The notes: generated by a model from the letters alone, not told the origin. Positions 53,082-64,000 are shown, numbered from the stretch's first letter. The stretch is 64,000 nucleotides of DNA from Thiomonas arsenitoxydans (GCF_000253115.1 NC_014145.1:558001-622000), one strand, 5' to 3'. Numbers and translations: made by a program.

Positions 53082-54143
53082 ATGCATGCCTTTGCCCTGT
53101 ACCGGGTGCACGAACAGGCCTACAGCACGCTGTTTGCCAGTCTGGCTCAATCGGCTGCCACGCAGGAGCAGGTTCTCTTGGGCGCGCCCGGCACCATCAT
53201 CGAGCACAAACGGGGCGCACACGTCTATTTCGCGCGGCAGTTCATGAGTCCGGAAGGCAAGCGGTGCGAAGAAACCCTAGGGGGCACCGCCAGGGACCCT
53301 GACGTGCTGCAGCGTGTACAAACCATGCGCCAACGCATGGAGCGCAGCCACGGCCTCATCGCGCGCATTCGCGAGCTTGGGCGGCTGGGCTTTCAACTCG
53401 CCGACAACAAAACGTGCGCCACGGTTGGTGTCTTGTACAACCATGGTCTGTTTGCCGCCGGTGCTGTTCTCGTGGGCTCACATGCCTATGCCGTGCTGCT
53501 GAACATGCTGGGCATTCAGGCCGTGGCGTACCGCACCGAAGACGTCGACATCGCTCGCGGGCACCCCTTGGCCTTGGCCGGCGTACCCGACGATGGCCTC
53601 TTGGGCATGTTGCGACAGACTGGTATTGCGTTTGTGGAGGTTCCCGGCCTGCATCCGGCTGAACCCGCAACATCGTTCACCCAAATCGGTCCCTCTCGCT
53701 TCCATGTGGACCTGTTGGTCCCGGCCAGAACGCAGGACATTGCCATCGTCCCGGTACCCGAGTTGCGCGCGCATGCCACGGCGCTGCCCTATCTGGGCTA
53801 CCTGCTTGAAAACACCCAGATGAGCGTGCTGCTGGCCCGGCACGGCGCAGTTCCGGTCCGCATTCCTGACGCCGCACGCTTTGCCCTGCATAAGCTGGTT
53901 GTCGGGCGGCTGCGTCCTGCTGCGATGCACGCCAAGGCCAGCAAGGACCTCCAGCAAGCGGCCACCTTGTTGGCCATGCTTGCCGAGCAGCGCCCGGGGG
54001 ACATCGAGGACGCCTGCCAGGCCTTGCCAAGTGCCGCGCGCGCGAAGGCTCGAGGTGCCTTGTCTTTTGTGAAGAGCCTTTTGCAAAACGCGCACCCTGC
54101 GGCCATTGAGGCGTTGCAAGCTGGCCTGAGTGCCAAGGCCTGA
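53082..54143 (+). CDS. NTP_transf_8 (GSU2403-type) nucleotidyltransferase-fold protein
   Basis: The 353-residue protein has a helical N-terminal half and a nucleotidyltransferase core around VLVGSHAYAVLLNMLGIQAVAYRTEDVDIARG (about residues 128-160), with G-S followed by D-x-D. It fits the GSU2403 / NTP_transf_8 family. RFHVDLLVPARTQD is likely the third metal strand. Members resemble toxin-type transferases such as MenT and AbiEii, but the family is not well characterised. No antitoxin gene is adjacent. The operator-like repeat directly upstream hints at self-control. Confidence 0.75.
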   Translation: MHAFALYRVHEQAYSTLFASLAQSAATQEQVLLGAPGTIIEHKRGAHVYFARQFMSPEGKRCEETLGGTARDPDVLQRVQTMRQRMERSHGLIARIRELGRLGFQLADNKTCATVGVLYNHGLFAAGAVLVGSHAYAVLLNMLGIQAVAYRTEDVDIARGHPLALAGVPDDGLLGMLRQTGIAFVEVPGLHPAEPATSFTQIGPSRFHVDLLVPARTQDIAIVPVPELRAHATALPYLGYLLENTQMSVLLARHGAVPVRIPDAARFALHKLVVGRLRPAAMHAKASKDLQQAATLLAMLAEQRPGDIEDACQALPSAARAKARGALSFVKSLLQNAHPAAIEALQAGLSAKA

Positions 54144-54449
54144 GACCTTGTGGCGACGATTTTGCAGGCTTCGGGGCCGGCGATTTCAATCGTGGAAGCG
54201 CATGGCTTTGTCGTTACGTCGTTACGCGGTTACAGCGTGACGCCGCCGCATCAACATCGGCTCGCGCTTTGCCCGGGGCCGCCCATTGCATCTCCAATCC
54301 GACGACGCCTCTGACCTCCGCATATTGCCGAATCGCGGACTTCTTCCGTCCCCCCGCCACTTTCGCCGCTAAGCTAGCCACACGAAGGTGGCGGCAAAGC
54401 AAGGCAAAGCCGCCAGCCGCACCAAGCGCGGCTCAACCAGGGGGAGCTG
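54144..54449. other. Intergenic stretch with GTTAC repeats and a hairpin
   Basis: No gene is seen in these 306 bp. GTTAC occurs three times in exact 8-bp steps at 54213, 54221 and 54229. A 12-bp stem with one mismatch (CCGCCACTTTCG / CGAAGGTGGCGG) spans 54354-54394 shortly before the PH-domain gene. Confidence 0.5.
54213..54233. repeat. Three GTTAC motifs with 8-bp period
   Basis: GTTACGTC, GTTACGCG and GTTACAGC follow one another without a gap. The same motif and period occur at 49.1 kb and 63.4 kb. Confidence 0.6.
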
Positions 54450-54896
54450 ATGAGCTACATCGACCGCAATCTGCTGACCAACGAGCAAATCCTGCACCGC
54501 GGCTACCTCAGCCGCATCGTGTTCGTCTCACCGTCCCTGCTTCTCCTCCTCGGGCTCGCCGTCCTCGCGCTCGACGGTGATGTCGCGGTCATTGGCGTCA
54601 TCCTCCTGCTCGCAGGCGTGGCTGGTTTGCTCGGCGCCTTCATTCGTTACAAGACGTCCGAATTCGCAGTCACGAACAAGCGCGTCATCATGAAGGTAGG
54701 GCTCATCCGCAGGACCTCTGTGGAGATTGTGCTCAGCAAAATTGAGAGCATCACCGTCGACCAGGGGATTGCCGGGCGAATTTTCAACTTCGGCTCGATT
54801 GCTGTGGTCGGAACCGGCGGAACCCACGACCCGTTCCATCGCATCGCCGCGCCGCTGCAGTTTCGGCGGGCGGTGCAAGAGCAGTTGGCGGGGTAG
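54450..54896 (+). CDS. Bacterial PH-domain membrane protein (bPH_2/YdbT-like)
   Basis: A 148-residue protein: a polar start MSYIDRNLLTNEQILHRGYLSRIVF, two membrane helices (about residues 27-45 and 47-66) and a PH-like domain YKTSEFAVTNKRVIMKVGLIRRTSVEIVLSKIESITVDQGIAGRIFNFGSIAVVGTGG. This layout is standard for bacterial PH-domain proteins, which may organise membrane lipids. AGGGGGAG precedes the ATG. It stands alone, between a nucleotidyltransferase and an oxidoreductase gene on the other strand. Such proteins often occur singly in core genomes; this copy lies in the accessory part. Confidence 0.88.
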   Translation: MSYIDRNLLTNEQILHRGYLSRIVFVSPSLLLLLGLAVLALDGDVAVIGVILLLAGVAGLLGAFIRYKTSEFAVTNKRVIMKVGLIRRTSVEIVLSKIESITVDQGIAGRIFNFGSIAVVGTGGTHDPFHRIAAPLQFRRAVQEQLAG

Positions 54897-55127
54897 AGCA
54901 CCGCCACACGTATTGCTTCCATCCGGCAAACGAATCGAAACACGCCCAAGCCTAGACGCAACCATGCGTCGCGCAGAAACTGCGCGAGGAGCTTGCGAAT
55001 GTGTCATCGGAGCCCTCCTCGATGCCGGCTGCCGACCTATCCCGCCGCAGCCGGCATCTACGAGAACCTGCAGTACTCATGGGTGGGTCGGTGTCGGGCC
55101 AAACTATGCATGCCACCGCATCGCCGC

Positions 55128-56021
55128 TCAGGCACGTTTGCCCGCGTCTTCAGCGCTGACCATCTCGATGGCTGTCCAGTCGAGTTGCCCGCGCCCCTTG
55201 GCGAGACTGGTCAGCAGGCGGGCATGGAGCAAGTCGGCCAAGGGCATCGGCACCGTGGCGCTCTCGGCCGCATCGCGGACCAGGCGCACATCCTTCATGC
55301 CCAGCTCCAGCTTGAATCCCGCCGGCTCGTAAGTCTGGGCTGCCAGGATGCGGCCGTAGTTCTGATAGATGGGGCAGTTGAATATCGTCTGTCCCAGGAA
55401 ACCGGCCAGGGCCTGCCGGTCGATTCCGCTCTTCTCGGCCAAGGTGAGCGCCTCGGCCATCGCCTCCACGGCGGACAGAATCAGAAAATTGCCCGACAGC
55501 TTCACGACATTGGCAGCGCCCGGCTCCTCACCAAAGTCGTGAATGGCCTGGCCCATGGCCTCGAGCAGTGGCTTGGCACGTGCCTTGGCCTCGGCCGTGC
55601 CGGACTGGCAAATCCACAGCTTCTGCGCAGCGGCCGCTTCTGGGCGACCGAAGACAGGTGCGCTGAGCCACAGGCTGCCCCGCTTGGCATGCTCGGCAGC
55701 CAGATGGCGGGACGTTTCCGGCGAGACGGTGCTCATCGAGATATGCAGACCGCCAGCGCCCAGCCGGTCGGCAACACCCGAGCCGCCAAGGGTGACGTCC
55801 AGCAGTGCAGCGTCGTTGGCCAGCATGGTGATGACCACGCCGCCAGGGGTCACCGCCGCTGCGACCGAGTCGGCCACCTTGGCGCCTGCCGCGGCCAGCG
55901 GCGCGGCGCGCTCGCGGGAGCGGTTGTAGACCGTCAGCGCGACGCCGCTGCGCAGCACGCTCGAGGCCATGGGTTCCCCCATGGCGCCCAGACCGATGAA
56001 AGTGACCGATGAGTCTTGCAT
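55128..56021 (-). CDS. NAD(P)-dependent beta-hydroxyacid dehydrogenase, second copy
   Basis: The 297-residue enzyme belongs to the same family as the one at 3958-4863. Motifs: FIGLGAMGEPMASSVLRSG, STVSPETSRHLAAEHAKRG, APVFGRPEAAAAQKLWICQSG and GAANVVKLSGNFLILSAVEA. The catalytic lysine is in VVKLSGN. Compared with the first copy the substrate loop has GRPEAAAAQ instead of GGQAGAQNG, so it likely uses another substrate. AAGGAA precedes ATG 56021. It is divergent from hsdM and not functionally linked to the restriction genes in any obvious way. Confidence 0.85.
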   Translation of the reverse strand: MQDSSVTFIGLGAMGEPMASSVLRSGVALTVYNRSRERAAPLAAAGAKVADSVAAAVTPGGVVITMLANDAALLDVTLGGSGVADRLGAGGLHISMSTVSPETSRHLAAEHAKRGSLWLSAPVFGRPEAAAAQKLWICQSGTAEAKARAKPLLEAMGQAIHDFGEEPGAANVVKLSGNFLILSAVEAMAEALTLAEKSGIDRQALAGFLGQTIFNCPIYQNYGRILAAQTYEPAGFKLELGMKDVRLVRDAAESATVPMPLADLLHARLLTSLAKGRGQLDWTAIEMVSAEDAGKRA

Positions 56022-56394
56022 CGTGGATTCCTTGTTGGTGAGTGAGAAGGGCCCAGGACTAGGCCCCTGGCATGCCCAACCGGGAATTCTCCGTTGGATG
56101 CCGACTTTGTGCTGTCGCGGCGGGGCAGGCTTCTTTGCCAGGCCATCGGCAGCCTTGGTGCGGCCTGGTATCGGATGCATCCGCGTCACGCCATGACTAT
56201 CGCAAAATCGAGAATGCCCCCGTGTTGCGCCGTTACAGGACTCTGTACGCTTGGTCACATTTCCTCCAGTTACATCTCTGCCACTGCCCGTAAACTGGGA
56301 TTCCAATCAAGTTGTATGCCAGCCTCGCCGACATCGCGCAAGCGCTGGCGGAGTACGGCAAAACAAGTACAAGGACAAGGCGTCTGTACCCTGC
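56022..56394. other. Divergent promoter region before hsdM
   Basis: These 373 bp separate the dehydrogenase and hsdM genes and should hold both promoters. I see no clear -35/-10 pair, no repeat and no short gene. Confidence 0.4.
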
Positions 56395-57949
<1,555 letters not shown>

Positions 57950-57960
<11 letters not shown>

Positions 57961-59236
57961 GTGGGTGCCGCGACCTCTCTCCGAAGTGGCTCGCGAAATC
58001 ACAGTGGGATTTGTGGGGACGATGGCAGACCAGTACGTCGCCGAGGGAGTGCCGTTCTTGCGGTCGTTGAATGTTCGTCCATTCGAGATTGACCTTGGTG
58101 ATGTGAAGTACATCTCGCGTGACTTCCACGACCGCCTGCGGAAGTCGGCGCTACGTCCTGGTGATGTGGTCATCGTGCGGACCGGCAAGCCAGGGACGTG
58201 TGCCGTCGTTTCAGATGCTCTGCCTGAAGCGAATTGCTCTGACGTCGTCATAGTTCGCTGCGGAGAAGAGTTGAACCCGCACTTCTTGTCCTACTGGGTA
58301 AACGCCATGGCGGCTTCGCACGTCACTGCCCATACGGTTGGCGCTGTTCAGCAGCACTTCAACGTGGCGTCGGCGAAGCTGCTGCGCCTGCCCGTTCCGC
58401 CGCTGTCTGTTCAAGATGAAGTGCTCGCTCCGTTGCTAGCTATTGACCGTCGCATCGACCTCCTGCGCCAAACCAACGCCACGCTTGAAGCCATCGCCCA
58501 GGCGCTGTTCAAGAGCTGGTTCATCGACTTCGACCCCGTGCGCGCCAAGGCCGAGGGGCGCGAGCCCGAAGGCATGGATGCAGCAACGGCGGCGTTGTTT
58601 CCAAGTGAGTTCGAGGAGTCGGCGCTGGGGGAGATTCCGAAAGGGTGGGGGGTTCGCTCGCTTGACTCGTTCGCGAACTACCTCAACGGGTTGGCCATGC
58701 AGAAGTTCCCGCCGGAGAGTGATGAAGAGTACCTGCCAGTAATCAAGATTGCACAGCTTCGTGCAGGCAACACCAGTGGCGCTGACAGGGCTAGCTCGCG
58801 GCTTAAACCCGATTACATTGTGCGTGATGGTGATGTCCTCTTCTCATGGTCTGGTTCGCTTGAAGTGGAGCTATGGTGCGGCGGAAATGGCGCCCTGAAT
58901 CAACATCTGTTCAAAGTAACGTCCAGCAAGGTGCCAAAGTGGTTCTACTACTTGGCAACGAAACAATTCCTGCCCACATTTCGTGAGATTGCCGCCCACA
59001 AGGCGACTACGATGGGGCATATCCAGCGGGTGCACTTGATGGAGGCGAGCGTGGCCATGCCAGCACCTGAAGTCTTGGACGCTCTTTCGCCGCTGATGAG
59101 GTCCATTCTGGAACGACGAGTGATTGGCGCGCTACATGCGCGGGAGTTGGCTGCCGTCCGCGACGCCCTCTTGCCACGCCTAATTTCAGGCAAACTTCGC
59201 CTGCCCGAGGCCGAGGAAGCCTTCGCAACTTCTTGA
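57950..59236 (+). CDS. hsdS: Type I restriction-modification specificity subunit HsdS
   Basis: A 428-residue protein with two target recognition domains (about residues 1-155 and 225-370) and the two conserved helices between and after them ([93 protein letters not shown]). Each recognition domain reads one half of a bipartite site. ATG 57950 with GGAGG upstream is preferred over a TTG six bases before. The recognition domains have lower GC than hsdM, common for these swappable parts. Confidence 0.95.
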
Positions 59237-59254
59237 CCTCTAACAGGGCTCACA

Positions 59255-60298
59255 ATGGCACTTTGGCTCGTTCGCGCTGGCAAGTATGGGGAACATGAAA
59301 CTCGGTTTCTCGATGACAACCGCATCTATCTGACTTGGGATGCATTTACGGAGACCGACCTATCGGTCGCGAAGGACTACGAAGGCGTCAAGGCCCTCAT
59401 GTCACAGCGTTATCCAAGCGAGCCATCGCGCCGCTTGGGAAACTGGTCAGGGCAAGTGTGGGCCTTTCTCCTCGCCATGAAGGTCGGAGATTGGGTGGTA
59501 GTGCCAAGTAAGACGTCACCCACGATTGCGATTGGGGAAGTCGTCGGGCCATATGCGTTCGACCCCAAAGCGGAGCCGATGTACCGTCACTCCCGTGCCA
59601 TCAAATGGCTAAACAAGGCCGTCCTTCGCAGTGCATTTGGCCAAGACCTTCTGTATTCGATGGGTGCATTCCTGACGGTCTGCGAAATCAAGCGCAACGA
59701 CGCGGAGGCGCGCGTACGCAAAATGGCGGCCAATGGATGGCGGGATGTGTTCGTGAATACGACGGCATCCGTTCCAAGCAACGGGGGTGCCGAAAGTCAG
59801 GCTGACGCGGTAGACGTGGACCTCGAAGAGCTTGCGCGCGATGCCATTGGCAAACTCATCATCCAGAGATTTAAGGGCCATGGGATGGCGAGGCTTGTCG
59901 AAGCCATCCTAAAAGCCCAAGGTTTTGCCACGTACCTCAGCCCCGAGGGGCCAGACAAGGGAATCGACATCCTGGCAGCCGGTGGCGCTTTCGGATTCGA
60001 GCGTCCCCGCATCTGCGTGCAAGTCAAATCGGGCGACACGCCGGCGGACCGACCCGAGTTCACCCAACTTATTGGGGCAATGCAGAGTGTGAAGGCCGAG
60101 CAGGGTCTCTTTGTCTCGTGGGCGGGGTTCAAGCCGACTGTGCTTAAGGAAGTCCCGACCCATTTCTTCTCGGTGCGTGTCTGGAACGAGAAGGACCTCG
60201 TTGAGCAGGTACTGGCGAATTACGACAAACTTGACCAGGATGTCCGTGCAGAACTTCCACTCAAGCGAGTCTGGATGATTGCCTCTTCGGAGGAGTGA
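59255..60298 (+). CDS. Mrr-type restriction endonuclease within the type I locus
   Basis: A 347-residue protein. The N-terminal part (1-165: MALWLVRAGKYGEHETRFLDDNRIYLTW...VWAFLLAMKVGDWVVVPSKTSPTIAIGEVVGPY) is the EVE-like/Mrr N-terminal domain that often reads modified bases. The C-terminal part is an Mrr catalytic domain: RLVEAILKAQGFATYLSPEGPDKGID...VQVKSG with Asp238, Gln256 and Lys258 of the PD-(D/E)xK site. Type IV enzymes of this kind cut modified foreign DNA. It lies 18 bp after hsdS and 42 bp before hsdR, so it is part of the operon, which could give complementary protection. Confidence 0.88.
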   Translation: MALWLVRAGKYGEHETRFLDDNRIYLTWDAFTETDLSVAKDYEGVKALMSQRYPSEPSRRLGNWSGQVWAFLLAMKVGDWVVVPSKTSPTIAIGEVVGPYAFDPKAEPMYRHSRAIKWLNKAVLRSAFGQDLLYSMGAFLTVCEIKRNDAEARVRKMAANGWRDVFVNTTASVPSNGGAESQADAVDVDLEELARDAIGKLIIQRFKGHGMARLVEAILKAQGFATYLSPEGPDKGIDILAAGGAFGFERPRICVQVKSGDTPADRPEFTQLIGAMQSVKAEQGLFVSWAGFKPTVLKEVPTHFFSVRVWNEKDLVEQVLANYDKLDQDVRAELPLKRVWMIASSEE

Positions 60299-60340
60299 GC
60301 CGAGCATAGCCAGCGAACAATTGAACACAAAGCCCAAGCC

Positions 60341-63300
60341 ATGACGAGCGCAGTCCTTGAAGACCACCTCGAACAAGCCACGCTTCAGTGGCTCTCCGCG
60401 CTCGGCTGGCAAACCGCGCATGGCCCTGACATCTCACCGCCCGACGCCAGGACCGCTGGCACCGAGCGCGACACCTACCGCCAGGTCTGCCTACCCCATC
60501 GCCTTGCGGCCACGATTCAGCGCCTGAATCCCAACATCCCGACGAGCGCACGGGACGCGGCTCTGCGCCTAGTCCTCAACCCCAACACCCCCGGCCTCGT
60601 CGCCGCCAACCGCCAGTTCCACCGCTGGCTGGTCGAAGGTGTCCCGGTCGAGTACCAGAGGGACGGCGAAACCCGCGGCGACCGCGTCCGGCTCATCGAC
60701 TTCAGCGACGTTGGCCGAAACGACTGGCTGGCCGTCAACCAGTTCACCGTGCAAGGCCCCAAGCACACCCGCCGCCCCGACCTCGTGCTGTTCCTCAACG
60801 GCCTGCCCCTGGTGGTGCTGGAACTCAAGAACCCCGGCGACGAGAACGCCGACATCTGGGGCGCCTTCAACCAGCTCCAGGCCTACAAAGACGACATTCC
60901 CGACCTGTTCATCGACAACGAGCTGCTGGTCATCACCGACGGCATCTCCGCCCGCATGGGCTCGCTCACCGCCGACCGGGAACGCTTCATGGCCTGGCGC
61001 ACCATCGACGGCCACACCACCGACCCGCTCGGGTCCATGCGCGAACTGGAAACCCTGGTCCAAGGTGCCTTCGACCGCCAGACCCTGCTCGACTATCTGC
61101 AGCACTTCATCCTGTTCGAGGACGATGGGGGGCTGGTCAAGAAGGTCGCCGGCTACCACCAGTTCCATGCCGTGCGCGCCGTGGTCGACAGCGTGCTCAA
61201 GGCCAGCGCCCCTGGCGGCTCGCGCAAGGGCGGGGTGGTGTGGCACACCCAGGGGGCTGGCAAGAGCATCGAGATGACCTGCCTGGCCGGCATGCTCATC
61301 GGGCACCCGGAGCTCCAGAACCCCACGGTCTTGATGGTCACCGACCGCAACGACCTGGACAACCAACTGTTCGGCGTGTTCGCCGGCGCCACCGAGCTGC
61401 TGCACGAAACCCCGGTGCAGGCCGCCACCCGCCCCAAGCTGCGCGAGCTGCTGGGCAACCGCCCCAGCGGCGGCATCGTCTTCACCACCATCCAGAAGTT
61501 CGCACCTGGCGAGGACGAAGACAGCTTCCCGGTGCTGTCCGAGCGCAGCAACATCATCGTCATCTGCGACGAAGCCCACCGCAGCCAGTACGGCTTTGCC
61601 GCCAAGCTGCCCGGACAGGACGATGCCACCCGTCGCTACCGCCAGACCGCGGCCGCGCCGCTGAGCGCGCAGGATGCCGGCGCGATTGGGGCCACCACGG
61701 CCTTGGTCACAGCGGCCCCGGCCTCCAGCGTGCGCTACGGCTACGCCCAGTACCTGCGCGACGCGTTGCCCAACGCCACCTTCGTCGCCTTCACCGGCAC
61801 CCCCGTGTCGCTGGAGGACCGCGACACCCGCGCCGTGTTCGGCGACTACGTCCACATCTACGACGTCGAGCAGGCGGTCAAGGACGGCGCCACGGTGCCC
61901 ATCTATTACGAGTCGCGCCTGGCGAAGCTCGAACTCGCGGAGGAGGACACCACCTGGCTTGATGATGACGTCGACCAATTGACCGAGGACGATGAGGACG
62001 ACGCCAGCAAGACCAGCAAGCTGCGCCGCTGGGCCGCGCTGGAAAAACTCGTTGGCGCACCGCCCCGGATTCAGAAGGTGGCCGCCGACATCGTCGAACA
62101 CTTCGAAAACCGCCTTGCCGCCCTGGACGGTAAGGCCATGGTCGTCGGCATGAGCCGCGAGATTTGCGTCCATCTCTACGACGCTCTCGTCGCCCTGCGG
62201 CCGGAATGGCACGACCCCGACCCCGACAAAGGCGCCATCAAAATCATCATGACCGGCTCGGCCTCGGACAAGCCGATGCTCAAGCCGCACATCTACACCA
62301 AAGAGGTCAAGAAGCGCCTGGAGCGGCGCTACAAGGACCCTGCCGACCCGTTCAAGCTGGTCATCGTGCGCGACATGTGGCTGACCGGCTTCGATGCGCC
62401 CTGTCTGCACACGATGTATATCGACAAGCCCATGCGTGGCCACAACCTGATGCAGGCCATCGCCCGGGTCAACCGGGTGTTCAAGGACAAGCCCGGCGGT
62501 CTGGTCGTCGACTACATCGGCATTGCCAACGAGCTCAAGGCCGCCCTGAAGGACTACACCCTGGCCCACGGCAAGGGGCGGCCGACCATCGACACCCACG
62601 AGGCCCTGCGCTTGCTGCTGGAGAAGATGGAGGTGCTCCACGGCATCCTGCACGGCTGCGACTACGCGGACTTCCGCACCCAAGCCTGGCAACTGCTGCC
62701 CAAGGTGGCCAACCATATCCTGGGCCAGGATGACGGCAAGAAGCGCTTCGCCGACGCCGTCCTGTCCGCCACCAAGGCGTTCGCGCTGTGCTGCACGCTT
62801 GACGAGGCTCTTGAACACCGGGACGAACTGGCCTTCCTGCAGGCCACCAAGGCTGCCCTGACCAAGCACACCACACAGGACAAGAAGCTCAGCGACGAGC
62901 AGAAAGAACACGCGCTGCGGCAGATTCTGAGCAAGGCCGTGGTCAGCGCCGAGGTCGTCGACATCTTCCAGGCGGCCGGGTTGAACAAACCGGATATCGG
63001 CATTCTGTCCGAGGAGTTCCTCGACGACGTGCGGCACATGAAGGAGCGCAATCTGGCGGTGGAGCTGCTGGAGCGCCTGCTCAAGGATGACATCAAGACC
63101 CGATTCAAGACCAATGTGGTCAAGGCGGCCAAGTACAGCGAATTGCTTCAGGAAAGCCTCAAGCGCTACCGCAACCGCGCCATCGAGACGGCCCAGGTCA
63201 TCGAGGAACTGATTGCGATGGCCAAGCAGTTCCAGCAGGAGGCCATCAGGGGCGCCGCGCTGGGGCTGAGTCCCGAGGAGCGGGCGTTCTACGACGCGCT

Positions 63301-63550
63301 GGCCGCCAATGAGTCGGCGGTCAGAGAACTGGGCGACGAGACGCTGAAGAAGATTGCGGTCGAGCTGACGCTGAAACTGCGTAACTCTGTAACCGTCGAT
63401 TGGTCCGTGCGCGACGCGGTGCGGGCAAGCATTCGGGTGATGGTCAAGACGCTGTTACGGCGTTACAAGTATCCGCCGGACAAGCAGGAGGAGGCAACCG
63501 AGACGGTGCTCAAGCAGGCGGAGATGCTGTCGGCGGAATGGGTAGGGTGA
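60341..63550 (+). CDS. hsdR: Type I restriction endonuclease subunit HsdR
   Basis: The 1069-residue motor subunit has the nuclease domain with [21 protein letters not shown] (Asp near 147, ELK 161-163), Walker A QGAGKS (304-309), DEAH (410-413), [10 protein letters not shown], and [22 protein letters not shown] as motif VI. The C-terminal helical part anchors it to HsdM/HsdS. It translocates DNA with ATP and cuts unmethylated DNA away from the site. Length and motifs are complete, so the locus appears functional. Near its 3' end it contains a GTAAC pair and a GTTAC pair, each with 8-bp spacing (63381-63466). Confidence 0.96.
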   Translation: MTSAVLEDHLEQATLQWLSALGWQTAHGPDISPPDARTAGTERDTYRQVCLPHRLAATIQRLNPNIPTSARDAALRLVLNPNTPGLVAANRQFHRWLVEGVPVEYQRDGETRGDRVRLIDFSDVGRNDWLAVNQFTVQGPKHTRRPDLVLFLNGLPLVVLELKNPGDENADIWGAFNQLQAYKDDIPDLFIDNELLVITDGISARMGSLTADRERFMAWRTIDGHTTDPLGSMRELETLVQGAFDRQTLLDYLQHFILFEDDGGLVKKVAGYHQFHAVRAVVDSVLKASAPGGSRKGGVVWHTQGAGKSIEMTCLAGMLIGHPELQNPTVLMVTDRNDLDNQLFGVFAGATELLHETPVQAATRPKLRELLGNRPSGGIVFTTIQKFAPGEDEDSFPVLSERSNIIVICDEAHRSQYGFAAKLPGQDDATRRYRQTAAAPLSAQDAGAIGATTALVTAAPASSVRYGYAQYLRDALPNATFVAFTGTPVSLEDRDTRAVFGDYVHIYDVEQAVKDGATVPIYYESRLAKLELAEEDTTWLDDDVDQLTEDDEDDASKTSKLRRWAALEKLVGAPPRIQKVAADIVEHFENRLAALDGKAMVVGMSREICVHLYDALVALRPEWHDPDPDKGAIKIIMTGSASDKPMLKPHIYTKEVKKRLERRYKDPADPFKLVIVRDMWLTGFDAPCLHTMYIDKPMRGHNLMQAIARVNRVFKDKPGGLVVDYIGIANELKAALKDYTLAHGKGRPTIDTHEALRLLLEKMEVLHGILHGCDYADFRTQAWQLLPKVANHILGQDDGKKRFADAVLSATKAFALCCTLDEALEHRDELAFLQATKAALTKHTTQDKKLSDEQKEHALRQILSKAVVSAEVVDIFQAAGLNKPDIGILSEEFLDDVRHMKERNLAVELLERLLKDDIKTRFKTNVVKAAKYSELLQESLKRYRNRAIETAQVIEELIAMAKQFQQEAIRGAALGLSPEERAFYDALAANESAVRELGDETLKKIAVELTLKLRNSVTVDWSVRDAVRASIRVMVKTLLRRYKYPPDKQEEATETVLKQAEMLSAEWVG

Positions 63551-63630
63551 GCAAAGTGGCACAACAGCGTCGCGGAGCTTCCGTTCGCAATTGGTCTATC
63601 AGAGCATCACGATTCAGTGCGTCAATAAGA

Positions 63631-63668
63631 GAGCCGATGGCCAGCAGTCGATTGCTGGCCATCGGCTC
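63631..63668. terminator. Perfect 16-bp hairpin after hsdR
   Basis: GAGCCGATGGCCAGCA at 63631 and its exact complement at 63653 enclose the loop GTCGAT. It lies between the convergent hsdR and the gene at 63702. There is no clear T-run on either strand, so a terminator role is likely from position only. Confidence 0.55.
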
Positions 63669-63701
63669 AAGTGTGAGCAGGTCTTGCCCGTGAAAGAGCG
63701 T

Positions 63702-63989
63702 TTAATCCAACTCGTAGTTTGCCCTGATTTCTAGACGCAAATCTTCAGCATCAAAATCTTGTGACCAATTATTGCCGTCGTCGTCTTCCTGCATCACATC
63801 TTGATAACTGTCGATGTGTCGCTGAAATGTCTCTTCATCTCGCGTACAAGCATCAATTTCAGAGCGGGACATATTGCGCCTCAAATTATCTTTGATGCCG
63901 TCTGCAAGTCCGGAATAGTCGTCTGCAATTTCGACATCGCCAGCGTCATAAATTTGCGGCTCGCCTGCTTCCTCCGCTTCACGATTCAT
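63702..63989 (-). CDS. Acidic hypothetical protein (possibly cut by window end)
   Basis: The 95-residue product is very acidic and polar (AGDVEIADDYSGLADGIKDNLRRNMSRSEIDACTRDEETFQRHIDSYQDVMQEDDDGNNWSQDFDAEDLRLEIRANYELD). I do not recognise it. The acidity resembles DNA-mimic or antirestriction proteins, but this is only an idea. The frame stays open to the window edge, so the true start may be further upstream. GC is clearly lower than the neighbouring hsdR, a sign of separate transfer. Confidence 0.55.
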   Translation of the reverse strand: MNREAEEAGEPQIYDAGDVEIADDYSGLADGIKDNLRRNMSRSEIDACTRDEETFQRHIDSYQDVMQEDDDGNNWSQDFDAEDLRLEIRANYELD

Positions 63990-64000
63990 TGCGCGTACCG

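Noticed and set aside
52617..53222. 201-residue minus-strand frame
   Set aside because: Overlaps the nucleotidyltransferase start and its operator; product without family features.
60569..63037. 822-residue minus-strand frame opposite hsdR
   Set aside because: Shadow frame of hsdR caused by high GC in third positions; no motif or start site.

Overview
The window looks like a high-GC betaproteobacterial chromosome (Burkholderiales type; Thiomonas-like would fit, but this rests on gene content, not on a search). It has two parts that meet at about 32.7 kb.

Part one (1 to about 32.0 kb) is densely packed core genome. In order: the end of a diguanylate cyclase; the conserved cluster rsmI / yraN / diaA-gmhA / BON lipoprotein; ppa; a 3-hydroxyisobutyrate-dehydrogenase-like enzyme; a putative Na+/H+ antiporter; a giant DUF748 envelope protein; a DUF2235 hydrolase; an overlapping nitroreductase / DUF1992 / pncB operon; a permease remnant; an overlapping LUD-protein / antiporter / D-glycerate dehydrogenase / rmuC run; an adenosylcobalamin-dependent ribonucleotide reductase; minCDE; lolD; a tandem universal stress protein with a SulP transporter; and four overlapping genes for a legionaminic- or bacillosamine-type nucleotide sugar. 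The last of these genes carries an in-frame palindromic repeat.

The junction (32.05 to 32.77 kb) holds a degraded IS21-type end, an intact tRNA-type terminator and a 47-bp 3' fragment of a tRNA-Pro(CGG) gene cut just past its anticodon loop. This is the usual scar of a tRNA-targeting integrative element. The integrase and the intact tRNA copy would be expected to the right of this window.

Part two (32.8 to 64 kb) is accessory DNA with long non-coding gaps, unknown genes and many dyads. It contains a regulator block with two divergent, mutually similar XRE-like proteins; a STAS-like/GHKL ATPase gene overlapping a DUF4325 gene, next to a class 3 lipase; a three-gene cassette of an Lhr-like DExH helicase, a BrxD-type ATPase and a membrane-anchored TerB-domain protein; a 1.1-kb gene-free stretch rich in palindromes; a replication module (Replic_Relax protein, SSB, AlpA-like protein, P4/D5 helicase); an NTP_transf_8 nucleotidyltransferase with an operator-like repeat; a PH-domain membrane protein; and a type I restriction-modification locus (hsdM-hsdS-mrr-hsdR) with a type IV-like Mrr nuclease inside it.

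The most promising candidate for a little-described system is the TerB/BrxD/BrxHI-like cassette (41.4 to 47.6 kb). It pairs the ATPase and helicase known from type 2 BREX with a TerB_N/TerB_C protein, with no BREX core gene in view and a decayed HNH nuclease at its 3' end. A second pattern not explained by the genes is a set of GTTAC/GTAAC motifs with 8-bp spacing that recurs at 49.1, 54.2 and 63.4 kb.
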